Positions 1 to 11,982 are shown, numbered from the stretch's first letter. The stretch is DNA of 64,000 bases from Sarocladium kiliense (GCA_030734395.1 JAUZTG010000029.1:3534001-3598000), one strand, 5' to 3'. The notes: generated from the sequence alone by a model not told the origin. A program made the numbers and translations.

Positions 1-1584
1 ACAGTCTGAATGCGAGGCTTTCCTTGGACCAGTCTGCCTTCGCTAAGTTTGAATCAGGAACAGAGCTGTCGCCTCCTTACCCATGGTATCACCGTCACCG
101 TAAATGGCTTCAAAAGCAGTGGGTTCCGACGTGTTGCTGGTCGGAAGTGATTCAATGTTGTCTCAAAGAGCACGATGCGGTAGCATATGGCCTGATACAA
201 TACATCGAGACTTCAATGGCCGACGAGTATAAGCAATTTAAGAAATCGCTGCAGAGCAAAAGGTTCATTAAGTGGGAGCATCTGCCCCTCGTCTTCGTGA
301 GTTGTCACTGTGCATTCCATGCACCCCGAATCGACTCTACGTAGTCGTCGGATTTTGCAACTGACTTCAATCTAGACAAAGAAAAGCATCGTGGTGCAGA
401 GATGCCCGGATGACGACGATTATTGTGCGTTTACACAGTCTGGAATTGCTCGCCTTGTCTGGGATGACGAAGGTACCCAGCAGCATCTTGAGATACCTGT
501 CAGCAGGCCTACCGATGAGTTTCTCTCTCCTGAATCACGCACATTGGCCATCCCAAGACCTGCCACTGTCGTTAGGAACGATCAGGTAATCGACCTCAGG
601 GAACTCCCAGTACTGCCTCTAAGCCTACACAGCAACTGCAATCGCGGCTACCTAAACAACCGGGGTCAAAAGCTTGAAAGTCTCCTTCGCAGCCAGGTCG
701 TGGAGTATGAAGAAGATGAGCTTGATGAAACGGTCCGAACCCTTGACTAAATCCCGCTCCACGCAGCGGCTAACGAGCATACTCAGATCACTGGGGAGTA
801 CTTCCTTGATCCCAGGTTCTATAAGAAAGATGCTCTTGCAAATCATCACCCACCAGGCATGACCAGCCGGTGGGAGCGTGACTGCACTTTGGGCATGGAT
901 GAGGACGGATATTACGACGGCCACGACACTTTCGACTACGACTACAACGACGAGTTTCATGACTACCCACAAATCGACTACGAATTTATGCCACACATAA
1001 CTTATGGCTACCACCTCACTGAGCACGTCTGGAAAAGGTTATTAGTTCGCAACATGATAGGGTCATCATCACATTCCCAAGCGGTGACCGCTGAAATGCT
1101 TGGGCCGGAACTGCACACACAGTTTGCCGGTCTATTCAAACCCCATGATGGAAGCTCTGAGGATAAGACTTCACTTTCAATTAGAAAAGGAAATGTTGTT
1201 GCTTTCACTTCCTCGGGAAGGGTCGAGGCTGCCCGCATGGTGTCAAGGATCACGCAAAGACCGCTTTATCATTTTCGACTCTTGGCCTACAATAGCCAGG
1301 ATCTGAGGTCTACGCTTCAGAGGCTAGAAAGGCTTGCCACTCGATGGAAATGCATCGCCTATTTCGATGACGTTCTACCCACATTACGGAATGGATCATC
1401 TTTGGAGGCCGCCAAGATCCTTTCGCTTTTCATCGACTTCCTGGACTCCTTCCAGGGACCGATTGTTCTGTCGCTCGGGCATTCGAAAGAGGGGTACCAT
1501 AACCTAGACCCGGACATTGGGAGTCGAATCGACAGACATTTCCACGTTTCGTATTCGACATTAACCGGACGTCTGTGCCTCTAG
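1..1584 (+). pseudogene. AAA+ ATPase (DUF7025-type) relic, 5' end outside window
   Basis: The reading frame enters from the left edge. A plausible intron (about 298-374) joins the first piece in phase to the next, which reads TKKSIVVQRCPDDDD. The frame then runs to 1584 except for one TAA at 748-750, after which the same frame continues with family-like sequence (EYFLDPRFYKKD). The layout matches fungal AAA ATPases with an N-terminal DUF7025 region: a long N-terminal part, an acidic linker (DEDGYYDGHD), then the AAA core near 1170-1560. In that core the Walker A stretch reads FTSSGRVEAARM where GPPGTGKT is expected, and Walker B reads CIAYFDDV where LLLDEAD is expected. The gene ends after HFHVSYSTL, before the usual C-terminal lid. 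Internal stop, lost ATP motifs and truncation point to a pseudogene; an unseen intron removing the stop is the alternative. Confidence 0.65.
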
Positions 1585-2538
1585 GAGTACCACAAGGATC
1601 TGCGTTATGCTGCTATAATCACCCCGCGTATCGCGATGGTTCTGGTATATAGCTCAACCAGTATCCTTTCACACAAGCGACCAAAACAAAAGAGGTCCTA
1701 TTGGAACACAGATGATGCTTCTCCAGCGTCTGGGGTTGCAGCATGCCTACTTTGCTCATCTTTCCACCCATCAACAGCTGACTAGGGGGCGGTCCAAGGA
1801 AGTACGATGCCCGTCAGCCCCTCTCCCCATTCAAGCACCTTCTCAGACTTCAGCCACGAGAGGAAGTCGCGAAGCTGAGATACTCGGTGCCCATAAAGGT
1901 GTCCAGGCCGGGCCGGACTCCGACCCGTAGGCGCGAGTTGGGGCACAAGGACTTCCCGAAAAGGAAATAATGCGTGGTGAGTGGACACAGCCAGCCTTTC
2001 GAGGTTCGACGTTGATTTAGTCGGTGCCATTAGTTTACCAAGGGGTCATGATTCATATACAGCTTGTAACTACGGATTGGCTCTCTGCTGTGGTGGGATA
2101 TCGTCGTTCGCCAAGACTTGCTGGACAGACTGCGCTGCTGCATGAGGGGAGCTCCAGCAACACGGGAACAAACGCGGGAACACATCCTGGTCGTAGCAAA
2201 CAAACTGAATAATTAGCGTGCTCCAACAGTGGACCATGACCAGCGCCATGAGCCTTAGATGCGGGGAAAACCCCATGCCTTGAATAGTGGAACTGACGAG
2301 AGACGGCATGAAGCGCAGGCAAGAAACCCGGGGGGTGCCCGATAAAGGATTCCTGGTGGTATGAACTGAAATGACGTCCCTTCTTATTCCCGGAAATGCA
2401 TTCTTCCTCGTCGTTTACTTCCCTTTACCACAGTATATCCTCCTGGGATGGCGAGACATTCAACTTCGCCAAGTGGTCCAAAGTACACGATGAGCTGGTT
2501 GCTATCAGGCCTGCTCCGGACATACATTCCAAGTCGCA
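1585..2538. other. intergenic; upstream region of the cluster regulator
   Basis: No gene recognised. The 3' half is the promoter and leader of the Zn2Cys6 regulator and holds one GCGGGG site. Confidence 0.5.
2261..2266 (+). promoter_or_regulatory. possible CreA/Mig1 site (GCGGGG)
   Basis: GCGGGGAAAACCCC about 270 bases upstream of the regulator start. GCGGGG fits the SYGGRG consensus of the carbon catabolite repressor CreA. A six-base motif also occurs by chance, so this is only suggestive. Confidence 0.3.
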
Positions 2539-4517
2539 ATGTCTCCTAAATCGCCAGAGGGTGCACCAATTGCTCCGTCAGCCACTGAATCCTCGCTCCT
2601 TCAGCTACAACAGCAAGGTCCCATGCGTCGACCAGCACGGTCCAAGACTGGGTGCACCACCTGTCGAGTTCGCAAGGTTCGCTGCGACGAGACCCGGCCA
2701 CGATGCTCACACTGCTTTCGCCTAAACCTGGAGTGTCGCTGGCGCCCGCCGCCTAGTCAAGCCTCCCGAAGGCTTGATCCGCAAGCAGTTGCATCACAGC
2801 ATAGAGGTTCTGTCACCACTGCCCAAGGCCATCAGGGCCACTCGGCCAAGGGAATGAGAAAGTCGTTGTCTCCGCCGAGCAGCACTGAAGGAGCGGGAGA
2901 CAATGTCAGTCTTCAACCACATCTCGGAGCAATGGACCAAATGTTCGACTATGCCAGCTTTATGTGGGATGCTATGCCAGCAGTCCTGGGTCAGTTTAGT
3001 CCGGAGTGGCCAGCCCATGTTGAGGGTAACAGTAGTGCGGTGTGGAGGGTGAGTGATCATGCAACTCGAAACCTCAATTCGAAGATAAGGATACTGATTG
3101 TCAATAGGACAATGGTGGCGTAACAAGTAATACCACTGATCAGTCCAGGGACACATATACCAGTGCGGAACCAGCTTACTATCCAGCGCTATCATCACAG
3201 GATGCTGGCCGGGTTGAAGCGCAACTAAATCGTCTCTCCATACCTGGATGTCAGACAGAGGATCAGAATATCATGGACTTCTTCATTCGCACAGTCGTGC
3301 CGCCAATTTTAGCGGAGGTCGAGACGCAAAGACGTTGGTCATCGATGCGTCAAGTCCTGATGTCAATGTCGAATTCGTCGGAAATGGTACGATGCGCCAT
3401 CCTCGCCTTCTCCAGCCTTCTATACTACAAGCAACAGGCTTCTTCACTCATGTACACCAGAGGCTATTATGACAGGGCCGAGGGTGAACTTGCCCTGTCC
3501 GAGAAGCAATCACCTCTGACAGAGCAGACGACGCAGAGAACAAATTTCCTCGCCACCTTGTTCTTCTTGAGCTACACAGATATCCTGCAGGGCCGCGTGA
3601 GCTATGCACATAAACACCTGGAGCAGGCGCACAATATATTTCGACAAGGCAGCAATCGGTCATTTCGGCCGATAGAGGTGCGGCTATTGTCGTGGCTCCG
3701 TTTGCTTGACGCGAGAGCAGTATCAGCTGGAGGCAAAGGCTTGTTCCTGTCTGACAATTCAGAGGCGCTCATCCTTGTTCAGCCCTCCCCCGCAAGCATA
3801 GATGATGGCGACGACGTGAACTCAAAGCACGAAGAGGTACCAGAGCAAGACATTGAGGACGTGCTCTTCCAGGCGCTGTACCACCCTGGTATCGTCTTTT
3901 TTCAGAAGGTCCAAAGTTTCATGGGCCGAATATCTAAGATTGATCCCTGGCACCGGTCTCGAGGTACAATCGAGGACGAGACTGAGGTGATGAACATCGC
4001 ACTGCGCATCTCTAAAGATCTAGGGGCGCTTTACGACGAACGACCTGTGCTGATGGACCATGCAGTGGCTGGCACTCTGAAGCCTCCACACGTTTCCGCG
4101 AACTTATCTTATACAATCACTCGGGCTTTTCGAACATACCTAGCCAACTATCATGCCAGTAAGGTGCATTTACACCGTGTCGCCTACAAGAACCTCCCGC
4201 TAGCACGGGAAACAGTGGAAGCACTGACTCACATACGGAACTTGACGCGCTCCATGGTTGAGACCCTCGAGCCAGGGTCTGCGCTGCCGGTCAGCCAGTT
4301 ATGGCCGTTGCTTATGCTCGGCGTCGAAGAGACGGACCCTGGTGAGAGGGCTTGGATCAAGGAGCAGATTCTAAAGATGGAAAACGTTGCGACGAATGCG
4401 AAGATCACGGCGCAGGTCTTGGACGAGGTGCAAGTCAGGCAAGACAATAGCAGCGCCCGGGTAGACATCCGGTCGGTCATGCATGACATCTTCGATTCGT
4501 GTTTTGCAATAATGTAA
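2539..4517 (+). CDS. Zn2Cys6 fungal transcription factor
   Basis: Two exons, 2539-3048 and 3108-4517, joined in phase across a 59-base GTGAGT...TAG intron; predicted 639 residues. A Zn2Cys6 binuclear cluster lies at about residues 40-65 (CTTCRVRKVRCDETRPRCSH then CFRLNLEC), giving six cysteines in the C-X2-C-X6-C-X6-C-X2-C-X6-C order. The C-terminal two thirds resemble the fungal-specific TF domain of the Fungal_trans_2/DUF3468 type (FFLSYTDILQGRVSYAHKHL). Such proteins bind CGG half-sites as dimers in the nucleus. It sits at one edge of the metabolic set at 4.6-24.5 kb, the usual place for a pathway-specific activator, so control of those genes is a reasonable inference. Substrate and inducer are unknown. 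Confidence 0.9.
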
Positions 4518-4607
4518 TCTTTGGACAAGCTCCATTTACCACTATATCAGGCTCTTGGTTATATGTACTGCCTTTATTCATGCTAAGTCGAGCTCGTTGC
4601 AGCTTCG

Positions 4608-5654
4608 CTATCCCTTAATCAAGTGCGCGTTCACTGGTGTTATTGGCTTGTCTCCTCCTAGCACAGCTAGAACGTTCTTCATTGACAGCGCTTCGAAGCC
4701 GCTCGTTGTCTCGAATGCTCCTCCCGCATTATGACACGTCAATGTTGCACGTCTGTTCTGTGCCAGCCGTGGGTTGACCTGTGGCTCGTTCGCATGGACA
4801 TCTAACCCAGCCGCATAAAGTTGACCGCTTTCGAGAGCGTCAGCCAATGCCTCTTCATCAATGAGCGCACCGCGCGCGATGTTAACAACTCGGCCACCCT
4901 TCTTGATCTTGGGAATAGTTGTGCTGTTAAGGATCTGGCCCCCAGAGCCCGGCGCTGCAAGGACGACACAGTCTGCTTGAGCTAACAGGGCCTCAAGGTC
5001 CGGCGTACGCACTGCACCTCCAAGATCGGCCTCTTGCTCGGGGGACTTCTGGAGGAGATCATGGTAAATGATCTTCATGCCAAAGCAACGGTAGGCTTTA
5101 GTGGCGATGCGGAAGCCAATGTTGCCGAGACCGACTACACCGAGCGTGAAGCCGGCAGGGTTGTGTGCGCCTACAGGCTGGTTTCGATGGGCGTCGAGCC
5201 ACTCATCAGGGTTTTGGGATCGTGCCGCCATATTACTCCATTGCAAGTTGCGGAAGACGGAGATAATATGGTAAATGGCCATGTCGGCGACAGCCTCAGA
5301 GCTGGCAGCCGCACCGTTGCAGTACAGTATACCTGCCTCTGCAAGGAGGTCGACATCAGCCCAGTCGTAGCCTGCCCCAGCCGATGCGAAAAGTCTCATG
5401 GACTTCGGAAGAAGAGGGATCATCTCTTGATCCCAGCGGCCCATCTCGCCGCCTGAATTCCAAAAAGGTCGAAAGACAGCTTGGAAGTCGCCCCATTTCC
5501 GATTCCGTAGAGCCTGGAGCCACGCCTCGCGTTGACGCTCCTCGATTGTCGGTTGGATAACATTGAAGGTCTCTTGCAGCTTGGCGTAGATTTCTGGATT
5601 GAACTCGATGTCGTCCCCAAGATGAAGGATTGTGGGCTTCGCAGACCCCATCAT
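4608..5654 (-). CDS. D-2-hydroxyacid dehydrogenase, D-mandelate dehydrogenase/glyoxylate reductase-like (HDH1)
   Basis: Single exon, 348 residues, the normal size for NAD(P)-dependent D-isomer-specific 2-hydroxyacid dehydrogenases, which interconvert 2-keto acids and D-2-hydroxy acids. The nucleotide-binding loop is GLGNIG (175-180). The catalytic set is present: Arg261 in NIARGALID, Glu290 in HANEP, His308 in TCHNAGG. Two ATGs lie in tandem at the start. No targeting signal or membrane segment is seen, so it is probably cytosolic. It diverges from the DHDPS-family gene across a 1,018-base shared promoter, so the two are likely co-expressed; a 2-keto acid released by that lyase would be a logical substrate. 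The exact substrate cannot be told from sequence. A 54-base degraded copy of part of this gene lies at 19288-19341. Confidence 0.9.
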   Translation of the reverse strand: MMGSAKPTILHLGDDIEFNPEIYAKLQETFNVIQPTIEERQREAWLQALRNRKWGDFQAVFRPFWNSGGEMGRWDQEMIPLLPKSMRLFASAGAGYDWADVDLLAEAGILYCNGAAASSEAVADMAIYHIISVFRNLQWSNMAARSQNPDEWLDAHRNQPVGAHNPAGFTLGVVGLGNIGFRIATKAYRCFGMKIIYHDLLQKSPEQEADLGGAVRTPDLEALLAQADCVVLAAPGSGGQILNSTTIPKIKKGGRVVNIARGALIDEEALADALESGQLYAAGLDVHANEPQVNPRLAQNRRATLTCHNAGGAFETTSGFEALSMKNVLAVLGGDKPITPVNAHLIKG

Positions 5655-6672
5655 GAATGAGACAGCAAAAGAGGATGTATCAGCTGCTTAAGTTCCTCGA
5701 ACGCTAGCAGAGTATGCGATAGAATTTAGATAATACCTCGAATGAATTGCTCTATCAACGAGAGCAGGAGCAAGATACCGAGCAACTCTAGAGGATGTTC
5801 GTGATATCCAAGCGCTAAGGTAGCATTCGCTCCGATATGTCATCAGGACTCAGGATCTTTCTTTTGCCGATGCGATATCGGTGATGCCCCCGATTGCCAG
5901 CCAACGCTCAACCCTGCATGTTTCCACAATGATCCCCCGAATTTAGATTGGAGATTGGAGAAGGTCTGGTGTGGCCTGCCCTGCATGTCTCGCAAAGAGT
6001 CCGAGCCTTGGCCAGCCGACTCCCCCACAGCGTCCCCCGCATCGTCGGCTCCGCGAGACTCTGGGGCAATCGCTCGCTATACTTCAACCTGGAGACGAGT
6101 CGGACAGGGATCAGGATGGTAAGGGACATGCGTTTAGGTGGGCCTGCGTCGGCTGCGCTATGCCTCCATCTATTGCTCATCCATGGTCCTGAAATTGTGT
6201 AGCTCTTCGGCTGCCCCAGTGAAGCAACAATCCTTACCTTCAAGCATGCCAAGGCGAGACTCGAAGGGGTCATAGATGCAGGTGAAGTCGGTTATATGCG
6301 ATCGCGTCGCTTTTACCTCTTCGGGAGACGCCAGGTTCCTCAAGCCTGGGCGCTCGTGAACGAAACGTACGGCCCGTGGTGTCATGCGATCTGAGGTCGA
6401 AGTGGATATGCATACTTTGGGCGCATCAAGGTTAATGTTGTAAGGCTCTGAGAGGGGTCTCGATAGGCGCTGTGCATATCGGTGGCCTTGGAATATCTGT
6501 TAGTTTCGTCTTTGAACTTTGACGGGCACGTCTCGCAGACTCTCTTGTACCTCTCGAAACACCTCCTGGCACTCTCAATCCTCTTACTAATTTGACCAGC
6601 AACCGTGAAAGAGCACCAGAGCGTGGCTTAATAGCTGCTCTACTAACTACGAGCTCGAAGTTACTATACACA
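5655..6672. promoter_or_regulatory. divergent promoter, HDH1 / DHDPS-family gene
   Basis: A 1,018-base gap between two divergent start codons with no supported gene. It contains TTGCCGATGCGA at 5864-5875, a 12-mer repeated exactly at 8236-8247 upstream of the first MFS gene, and several C-rich runs. Confidence 0.5.
5864..5875 (+). promoter_or_regulatory. 12-mer TTGCCGATGCGA, copy 1
   Basis: Exact match to 8236-8247. It contains CCGAT, a possible half-site for a Zn2Cys6 regulator. The core also appears in coding sequence in this window (about 7153 and 23417), so specificity is doubtful. Confidence 0.25.
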
Positions 6673-7766
6673 ATGGGTTCAACAGCGAACACCAAGTCGT
6701 TTCCTCCAGGTGTTCATGTCCCAAGTCTGACTTGGTTCGAGGGCACGAAAGAGCAGAAGATCGATTGGACAGTTCAGAGGAAGCATCTAGACTTCCTCAT
6801 TAAGTCAGGATTACACGGCAGTGAGTGCACAAGCCCGACACGATCTTCTGACACGAGATGATCTGACAAGAGCTCCTCTTCCAGTTGTCATTGCCGGTAC
6901 CAACGGTGAAGCAGTCACCTTAAGCCATGCTGAGAAGGCTGACCTCGTGAGATTGACTCGCGAGCTTGCCACGGAGCATGGCCGCGCCGACCTGCCTATT
7001 ACACTCGGCTGCGGCGGCGCAACAACGCAAGCTGTCATCGCCGAGACGCACCTGGCTGCAGAAGCAGGCGCCGACTTCGCGCTCGTCCTCGTACCGAGCT
7101 ACTTTCATTTCGCAATGAACCAAGATGCCATCGTTACGTTCTTCGAAGAGCTTGCCGATGCTAGCCCCGTGCCCATTGTTATCTACAACTTCCCTGGCGT
7201 TGTCGCTGGGCTCGACGTCAACTCGGAGATGCTCTCAAAACTAGGGAAGCACCAGAACATCGTTGGTGTTAAGTTGACTTGTGGAGGCATTGCCAAGGTC
7301 GCTAGAATCAGGGCTGAGTTTGACCCTAAGGACTTCTGTGCTTTGGCTGGACAGAGTGATTGGCTTGTTCCGGCTCTATCTACTGGCGGAACAGGTGTGA
7401 TCACGGGTGTCGCGAACCTCTTTCCCAAGGTAAGCTGCAACTGCACCCCCGATGACAGCTTTGCTGTATCTATAAGATCGAGAACTGACTCTTGGGCTTG
7501 AAAAGTTCTGCTTGCGCATTTATGATCTCTACACCCAGGGTAAGGAGAAGGAGGCATCGACAGCACAGCTCAAGCTTGCACAGATGGAATGGGGATTTGC
7601 AAAGGGAGGCATCAACGGGACCAAGTGGGTAGTGGCCAAGATGTTGGGATATCCTGATGAGAGTTCTCACTGCCGTCGACCGTACCCTCAATACACCGAC
7701 GCAAAGAGCCGGGCGTGGATGTACGAGACATGCGACATCCTGACTGATGACGAGAAGAAGCTATAG
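6673..7766 (+). CDS. DHDPS/N-acetylneuraminate lyase-family aldolase
   Basis: Three exons (6673-6820, 6885-7429, 7506-7766) join in phase to 317 residues, the usual size of this class I aldolase family, which makes or breaks C-C bonds next to pyruvate through a lysine Schiff base. Visible motifs: GTNGEA (54-59, the GTTGE region), VIYNFP with the catalytic Tyr150, and VGVKLTCG with the Schiff-base Lys179. No targeting peptide is obvious. Fungal relatives include 2-keto-3-deoxy-L-galactonate aldolase (sugar-acid catabolism) and 4-hydroxy-2-oxoglutarate aldolase-like proteins. With two hydroxyacid dehydrogenases and acid-type transporters around it, a catabolic 2-keto acid aldolase is more likely than lysine biosynthesis, which fungi run by the alpha-aminoadipate route. 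The substrate is not identifiable. Confidence 0.9.
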
Positions 7767-8062
7767 ACATCGTCGATTACGAATCATAGACCGCGGTGGA
7801 AGCTCTTCCGCATTGAAAGCCTATCATGTTCATCATTCCATCAGTCTACTTACATCTTTTGTGCTGGAGACTGGTACGATCTAGTGATTCATGTGTCTAA
7901 GAACGCTGGCGATTAATACGTTCTGGGCTGCCCTCGTCGGGATTCCATTCATGGCTAATGACTATAGCGTGCGAGAACCCGGCTTGCTTCCTACGACGCA
8001 CGTAGCACTAGTCTCGTAGAATACTATCGCCCAGGTATCATGTGCATCCCGGATGATCAAAT

Positions 8063-8068
8063 CCCCGC
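8063..8068 (-). promoter_or_regulatory. possible CreA/Mig1 site (GCGGGG, reverse strand)
   Basis: CCCCGC on the plus strand, about 560 bases upstream of the MFS start; fits SYGGRG on the reverse strand. Weak on its own. Confidence 0.25.
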
Positions 8069-8235
8069 GGAACAATGGCTCAATTGAGCTTCTCTAAATG
8101 ATCATCGCAGGGGACCCGCAGAGGACTCCGAGCCAAAGCTACAGCCTAACAAATCAACCAAGATAACCGGCATCCCGTGGGGAAAAAAAACAGGACCTAG
8201 CCGGAATGGAGAATAATGGATCTAAGTCGCTGTTC

Positions 8236-8247
8236 TTGCCGATGCGA
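8236..8247 (+). promoter_or_regulatory. 12-mer TTGCCGATGCGA, copy 2
   Basis: Identical to 5864-5875; lies about 380 bases upstream of the MFS start. Candidate shared operator, low certainty. Confidence 0.25.
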
Positions 8248-8628
8248 GGAGACAAACATAAGTGCATGCCTGGTGGGTTTGCCCCAGATTCTGACTCTAG
8301 CTCCTCGCCTCCATACGTAGTGCCGTCGGAAAGCACTCTCATAGGACAACGCATTCGACACCCTGCCCATTTGGCGGGGATGGACTAGAACTGGTCTGAG
8401 AAATGGAGAAACAGGGGACGCTGATTGATGTTTGAGCAGGGCATGTCACCAGGAACTAGTCATGCTGTCGGGCTCTGCACCAAGATATCTAGTATTCAGT
8501 GGCCGCTGACAGATAACCCATCGACGCACTTACTGCTCGCCCTTCGAGTAGCTGTACCACCTTTGACCCAGGCAATTCACAGCGGCCTTTACTTCCTTAT
8601 ATTCACCAGCAGAAAGGCGCTATTCAGC

Positions 8629-10471
8629 ATGTCGAACTCCGAGAAAGACTTCGGCGCGCAAATCATCGACGATGTCAAGTCGCAGCAGGTCGTAGATGCG
8701 GCTCCCATGCCGGAGAGTCTGCGAACCATGACCGCGGAGGAACTCAGCAAGTTAGAGAAAAAGATGGTTCGCAAGCTGGATCTTGTTATCATGTGAGTGC
8801 TGTTCTTTTGCATCCCCCGCGCCCAGACTTTGGCTATACTAATCAGACTTGCAAACAGGCCAATCATGGGAATCCTCTACATTCTGAACTACGTGGATCG
8901 CTCAGCTCTTGCTGCTACAAAGGTCTACGGCATCATGGATGATCTCGGTATGACTGAAGCGCAGTTCGCGACAGCTATTGCGATTCTCTTTGGTGAGTCA
9001 ACCTTTATCCACTACTCTGGTCTTGACACGCATAGCTGACAACTCCTTAGCTGGATACATCCCCTTCCAAATTCCTTCCAACCTTATCATGACCAAGATT
9101 ACTCGTCCCGGTCTCTGTAAGTCTTCTGATCTTCTCATAGTACTCTGGCATCTGAGGATCACGGACTGATCGTGTCTCTCCAGACATTTGCTCTGCAGCG
9201 GCTGTTTGGGGAACCGTCAGCTCTCTGACTGCTGCTGTGCAAAACTATAGCGGCCTTCTTGCCGTTCGCGTATTCCTCGGTGTTACAGAAGCAGTGTTCT
9301 TCCCTGGTGTTATTTACTTTCTTTCAGCCTTCTACTCCAAGAATGAGATTGGCAAGCGCCTCGCAGCCCTCTTCATGTTCCAGATGCTCGGCAGTGCTTT
9401 CGGAGGGTTTGTCGCAGCAGCCTGTTTAACGCTCGATGGGCGGTACGGTATTGCTGGTTGGAGGTGGCTCTTCATTGTGTAAGTCTACACCACAGAACTG
9501 TTCCAGGGTGTTGCTGACAGCATGATAGCGAAGGTGTCATTACCGTTGGTTGTGGCATCATCTTTGCGTTCATCATGCCGGAGTATCCTCACAATGCCAA
9601 ACTTCTGAGTCCCATTGAGCGTGATCTCGCAGTATGGCGCCTCGAAAAGGAAGCCGGCGCCGGTGAAGCCCACGAGGATACAACAACTCTTGGGGGCTTC
9701 AAACTCGCACTTCTCGACCCCAAGATCTGGGCCCTCGTGTGGTGCATGGGTATGGCTCAAGCAATGGGATCAGTCGTGAACTTCTTCCCCGCAATTGTCC
9801 AAACTCTTGGGTACAACAAGATTAACACCATGCTGCTCACGGCACCTCCTTTTGTGCTGGCCGCGATCGTGTTCTACACCATTTCCTACATCAGCGATCG
9901 AAAGAACTTGATGTACTGGATCATCATCGCGTGTCTTGCGACATCGGTTCCAACCTATGTTCTGGCCATGTCTACCACACAGACAGCACCACGCTACGTC
10001 GCCATGATGCTTATGCCTTCAGTATGCTGTAAGTTGAACCCCCTCCTAAGTAGAAGTAATGAGACCCTAACAAGTCAACAGCTGGCCCCCAGATCATGCT
10101 TTACAAGACCCTGAATGTTCACATGGCCCGACCCTACCCTAAGCGTGCCGCGGGTGTGGCTATGATCAACGCAATCGGCGGGCTTTCCAACATCTGGACC
10201 GCGTATTTGTACTATGGCGCTCCTCGATACTACGCCGCGTTCGGCTGCTGTAAGTACCTTGGTCGACTTGATTCACTACACAGAGCTGACGGTACAATAC
10301 ACAGTGCTTGGTTGCATGTTTGCTTTTGTTATCGTTATTAGTGTATACCGCTTCCACGTTCGCAAGATGAACCGTCTGCTTGGAGGTACGGAAGAGGAAC
10401 AGAGAAGGGCAATGAAGAGCGGCGTTACGCAGCAGCAAGTTGATCTTGGCTGGCGATACATTGGGTTTTGA
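8629..10471 (+). CDS. MFS transporter, Dal5/Tna1-like anion:cation symporter (MFS1)
   Basis: Seven exons (8629-8792, 8859-8992, 9051-9116, 9184-9478, 9529-10028, 10082-10249, 10305-10471) join in phase to 497 residues. The product is a polytopic membrane protein of the allantoate/nicotinate permease family: N-terminal LYILNYVDRSALAATKVYG, IPFQIPSNL, RVFLGVTEAVFFPGVIYFLS, GWRWLFIVEG, and a C-terminal half with KRAAGVAMINAIGG. Fungal members carry small carboxylates and related anions such as allantoate, nicotinate, pantothenate or sugar acids across the plasma membrane. It follows the DHDPS-family gene on the same strand and converges on the PhyH gene. A second, clearly different member of the same family lies at 14.7-16.5 kb. 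The cargo is unknown; a carboxylated compound fits the neighbouring 2-keto/2-hydroxy acid enzymes. Confidence 0.92.
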
Positions 10472-10782
10472 GGGCCCTATCCTAAATAGCCGGTGCTCTT
10501 ATGACTCAAACGCTGTCGCTGTTACCAAATGTTACATAACCATTGGCGACCAATCGAATATGCCAGCCTATCATCCAGCGATTGTTGCCCTAACGCAAAT
10601 TCACATCACCCCTGTCAGGGACACGGGTATTCTATGCCGCCGCTGTAAGAAGAAACTACGTATTCTTGAGTGCCTATTCAATAGTCAACTCTTGTGAAGG
10701 GTATCAGTTGTCAGTCTCTTGCAGACGTAGATGGGTAGCTCTTAAATGGATTTGGCCAGGTATGTTGTACTTTGTTCAGCTA
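10472..10782. other. short convergent intergenic region
   Basis: 311 bases between two converging stop codons; no gene seen, presumably both 3' UTRs. Confidence 0.5.
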
Positions 10783-11982
10783 CTAATATCCCTTTACAGT
10801 CTTGATATGTTGAATCTTCTCCCAGACCCATGGTGTTAATGTTGAACTAAAGTTATTGCTGAACTTGATCTTGAGGTAATCGTAACCCTCGTCTGGCACC
10901 CATTCCACCGCAATTTTGTGCTGGCCATACTCTTCTAGAGCTGCGACGGTGGGCTTGAGCGACTCGGGCATCTGCGTGACTACGCCATTCTTGTACCACC
11001 TATCAACAAGGAGTTAGCATCTTTCGATATTATAAGATGAGAACAAGACGACTAACGCTGCATAGTAGACAATAGCAAGCATGATACGAGTCTCCTGGGT
11101 AGGGTTGGGCATGCCTGCGTGCCTGTTCATCTTGTCAGTATAATCCATCGAGTCGCCAACAAGCATAGGGTGGACCATACCAGAGACGCAGGTCACGGAG
11201 TACAATGGATCCTTTCTTGAGCCTAGGATAGATTGGCCCCCGAACCTTTCTCCTAGCATCAAGCTTCTCTTTGGCAATCATAGGCTCTCCCAATTCAGCA
11301 TGGTCATCCAGATTCGTATTCTGAGTGCCGAGCCACAACTCCGTAGATCCGTTCTCCGGGCCGACATCGACCAAGCAAGTATTGAATGCAATAGCGAAGG
11401 GGTGTTCTGGGTGCTCGAAACGGAGATCCGCATGGACCTTCTGACGCTCGTCGGTCGCAATAAGTGTATTCGTTCGAATGAAGTGGATTTCGGGTTTCGG
11501 GCCTAGGATGTTGGATACGATGCGGCAGCCGTGCTTGTTGGCATAGATCTCGGGGAAGAGCCACTCTGCTATACTTAGATACTTCTTTAATACCATGGCG
11601 GGTGCCTTACCCTTTTCCAAAGGTGGGACTTGTGAGAGGTTTCCACCAGCGGCGGCGCCTTTAGTAGCAGCGTTCTCGTTGAGATGGCTGTCAGAGAGAG
11701 TTCAGCACGACCAGACCCGACCCTGTTATGCCTCGGTAGTTCAACCTACTTGTAATGGACTTCTCCTTGACCGCTGAGAAGCTTGGCTGTATCTTGCAAC
11801 ATCCTTTTGTTAAGCTTATCAATTAACGCGACATCGATGGCGTTCTCGACAACCACCAGGCCGTCAGTAAAGAAAGCTTCAATGGCGTCGTAAAGTTTCT
11901 TGTCGCTCATAACACCGCTATCGCGTTCTTCGTCGGTCAGCTTGATGCTGACAGGAGCATCGTTCTCGTATGACCGGGCCAT
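10783..11982 (-). CDS. PhyH-family Fe(II)/2-oxoglutarate dioxygenase
   Basis: Four exons (11750-11982, 11181-11687, 11057-11122, 10783-10999, reverse strand) join in phase to 340 residues. The fold matches phytanoyl-CoA dioxygenase-like oxygenases. The iron-binding triad is visible: His163 and Asp165 in KVHADLRF, and distal His248 in LRDLRLWHAGMP; Arg259 in QETRIML is placed to bind 2-oxoglutarate. The distal histidine appears only after the third exon is spliced on, which supports the model. I chose the ATG giving MARSYENDAP; an in-frame ORF extends further upstream but starts without family-like sequence. The enzymes hydroxylate or oxidatively cleave small substrates using O2 and 2-oxoglutarate. 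It diverges from the SDR gene across 811 bases, so the two probably act in one route. No peroxisomal C-terminal signal is seen (ends KTVKGY). Confidence 0.88.

Larger units (their letters stand above)
7767..8628. promoter_or_regulatory. intergenic; promoter of the first MFS gene
   Basis: 862 bases without a gene. It holds a reverse-strand GCGGGG at 8063-8068 and the 12-mer TTGCCGATGCGA at 8236-8247. Confidence 0.45.

Noticed and set aside
2053..2322. Open frames on both strands upstream of the Zn2Cys6 regulator
   Set aside because: Mutually overlapping, no motif, and in the expected promoter/5' leader region.
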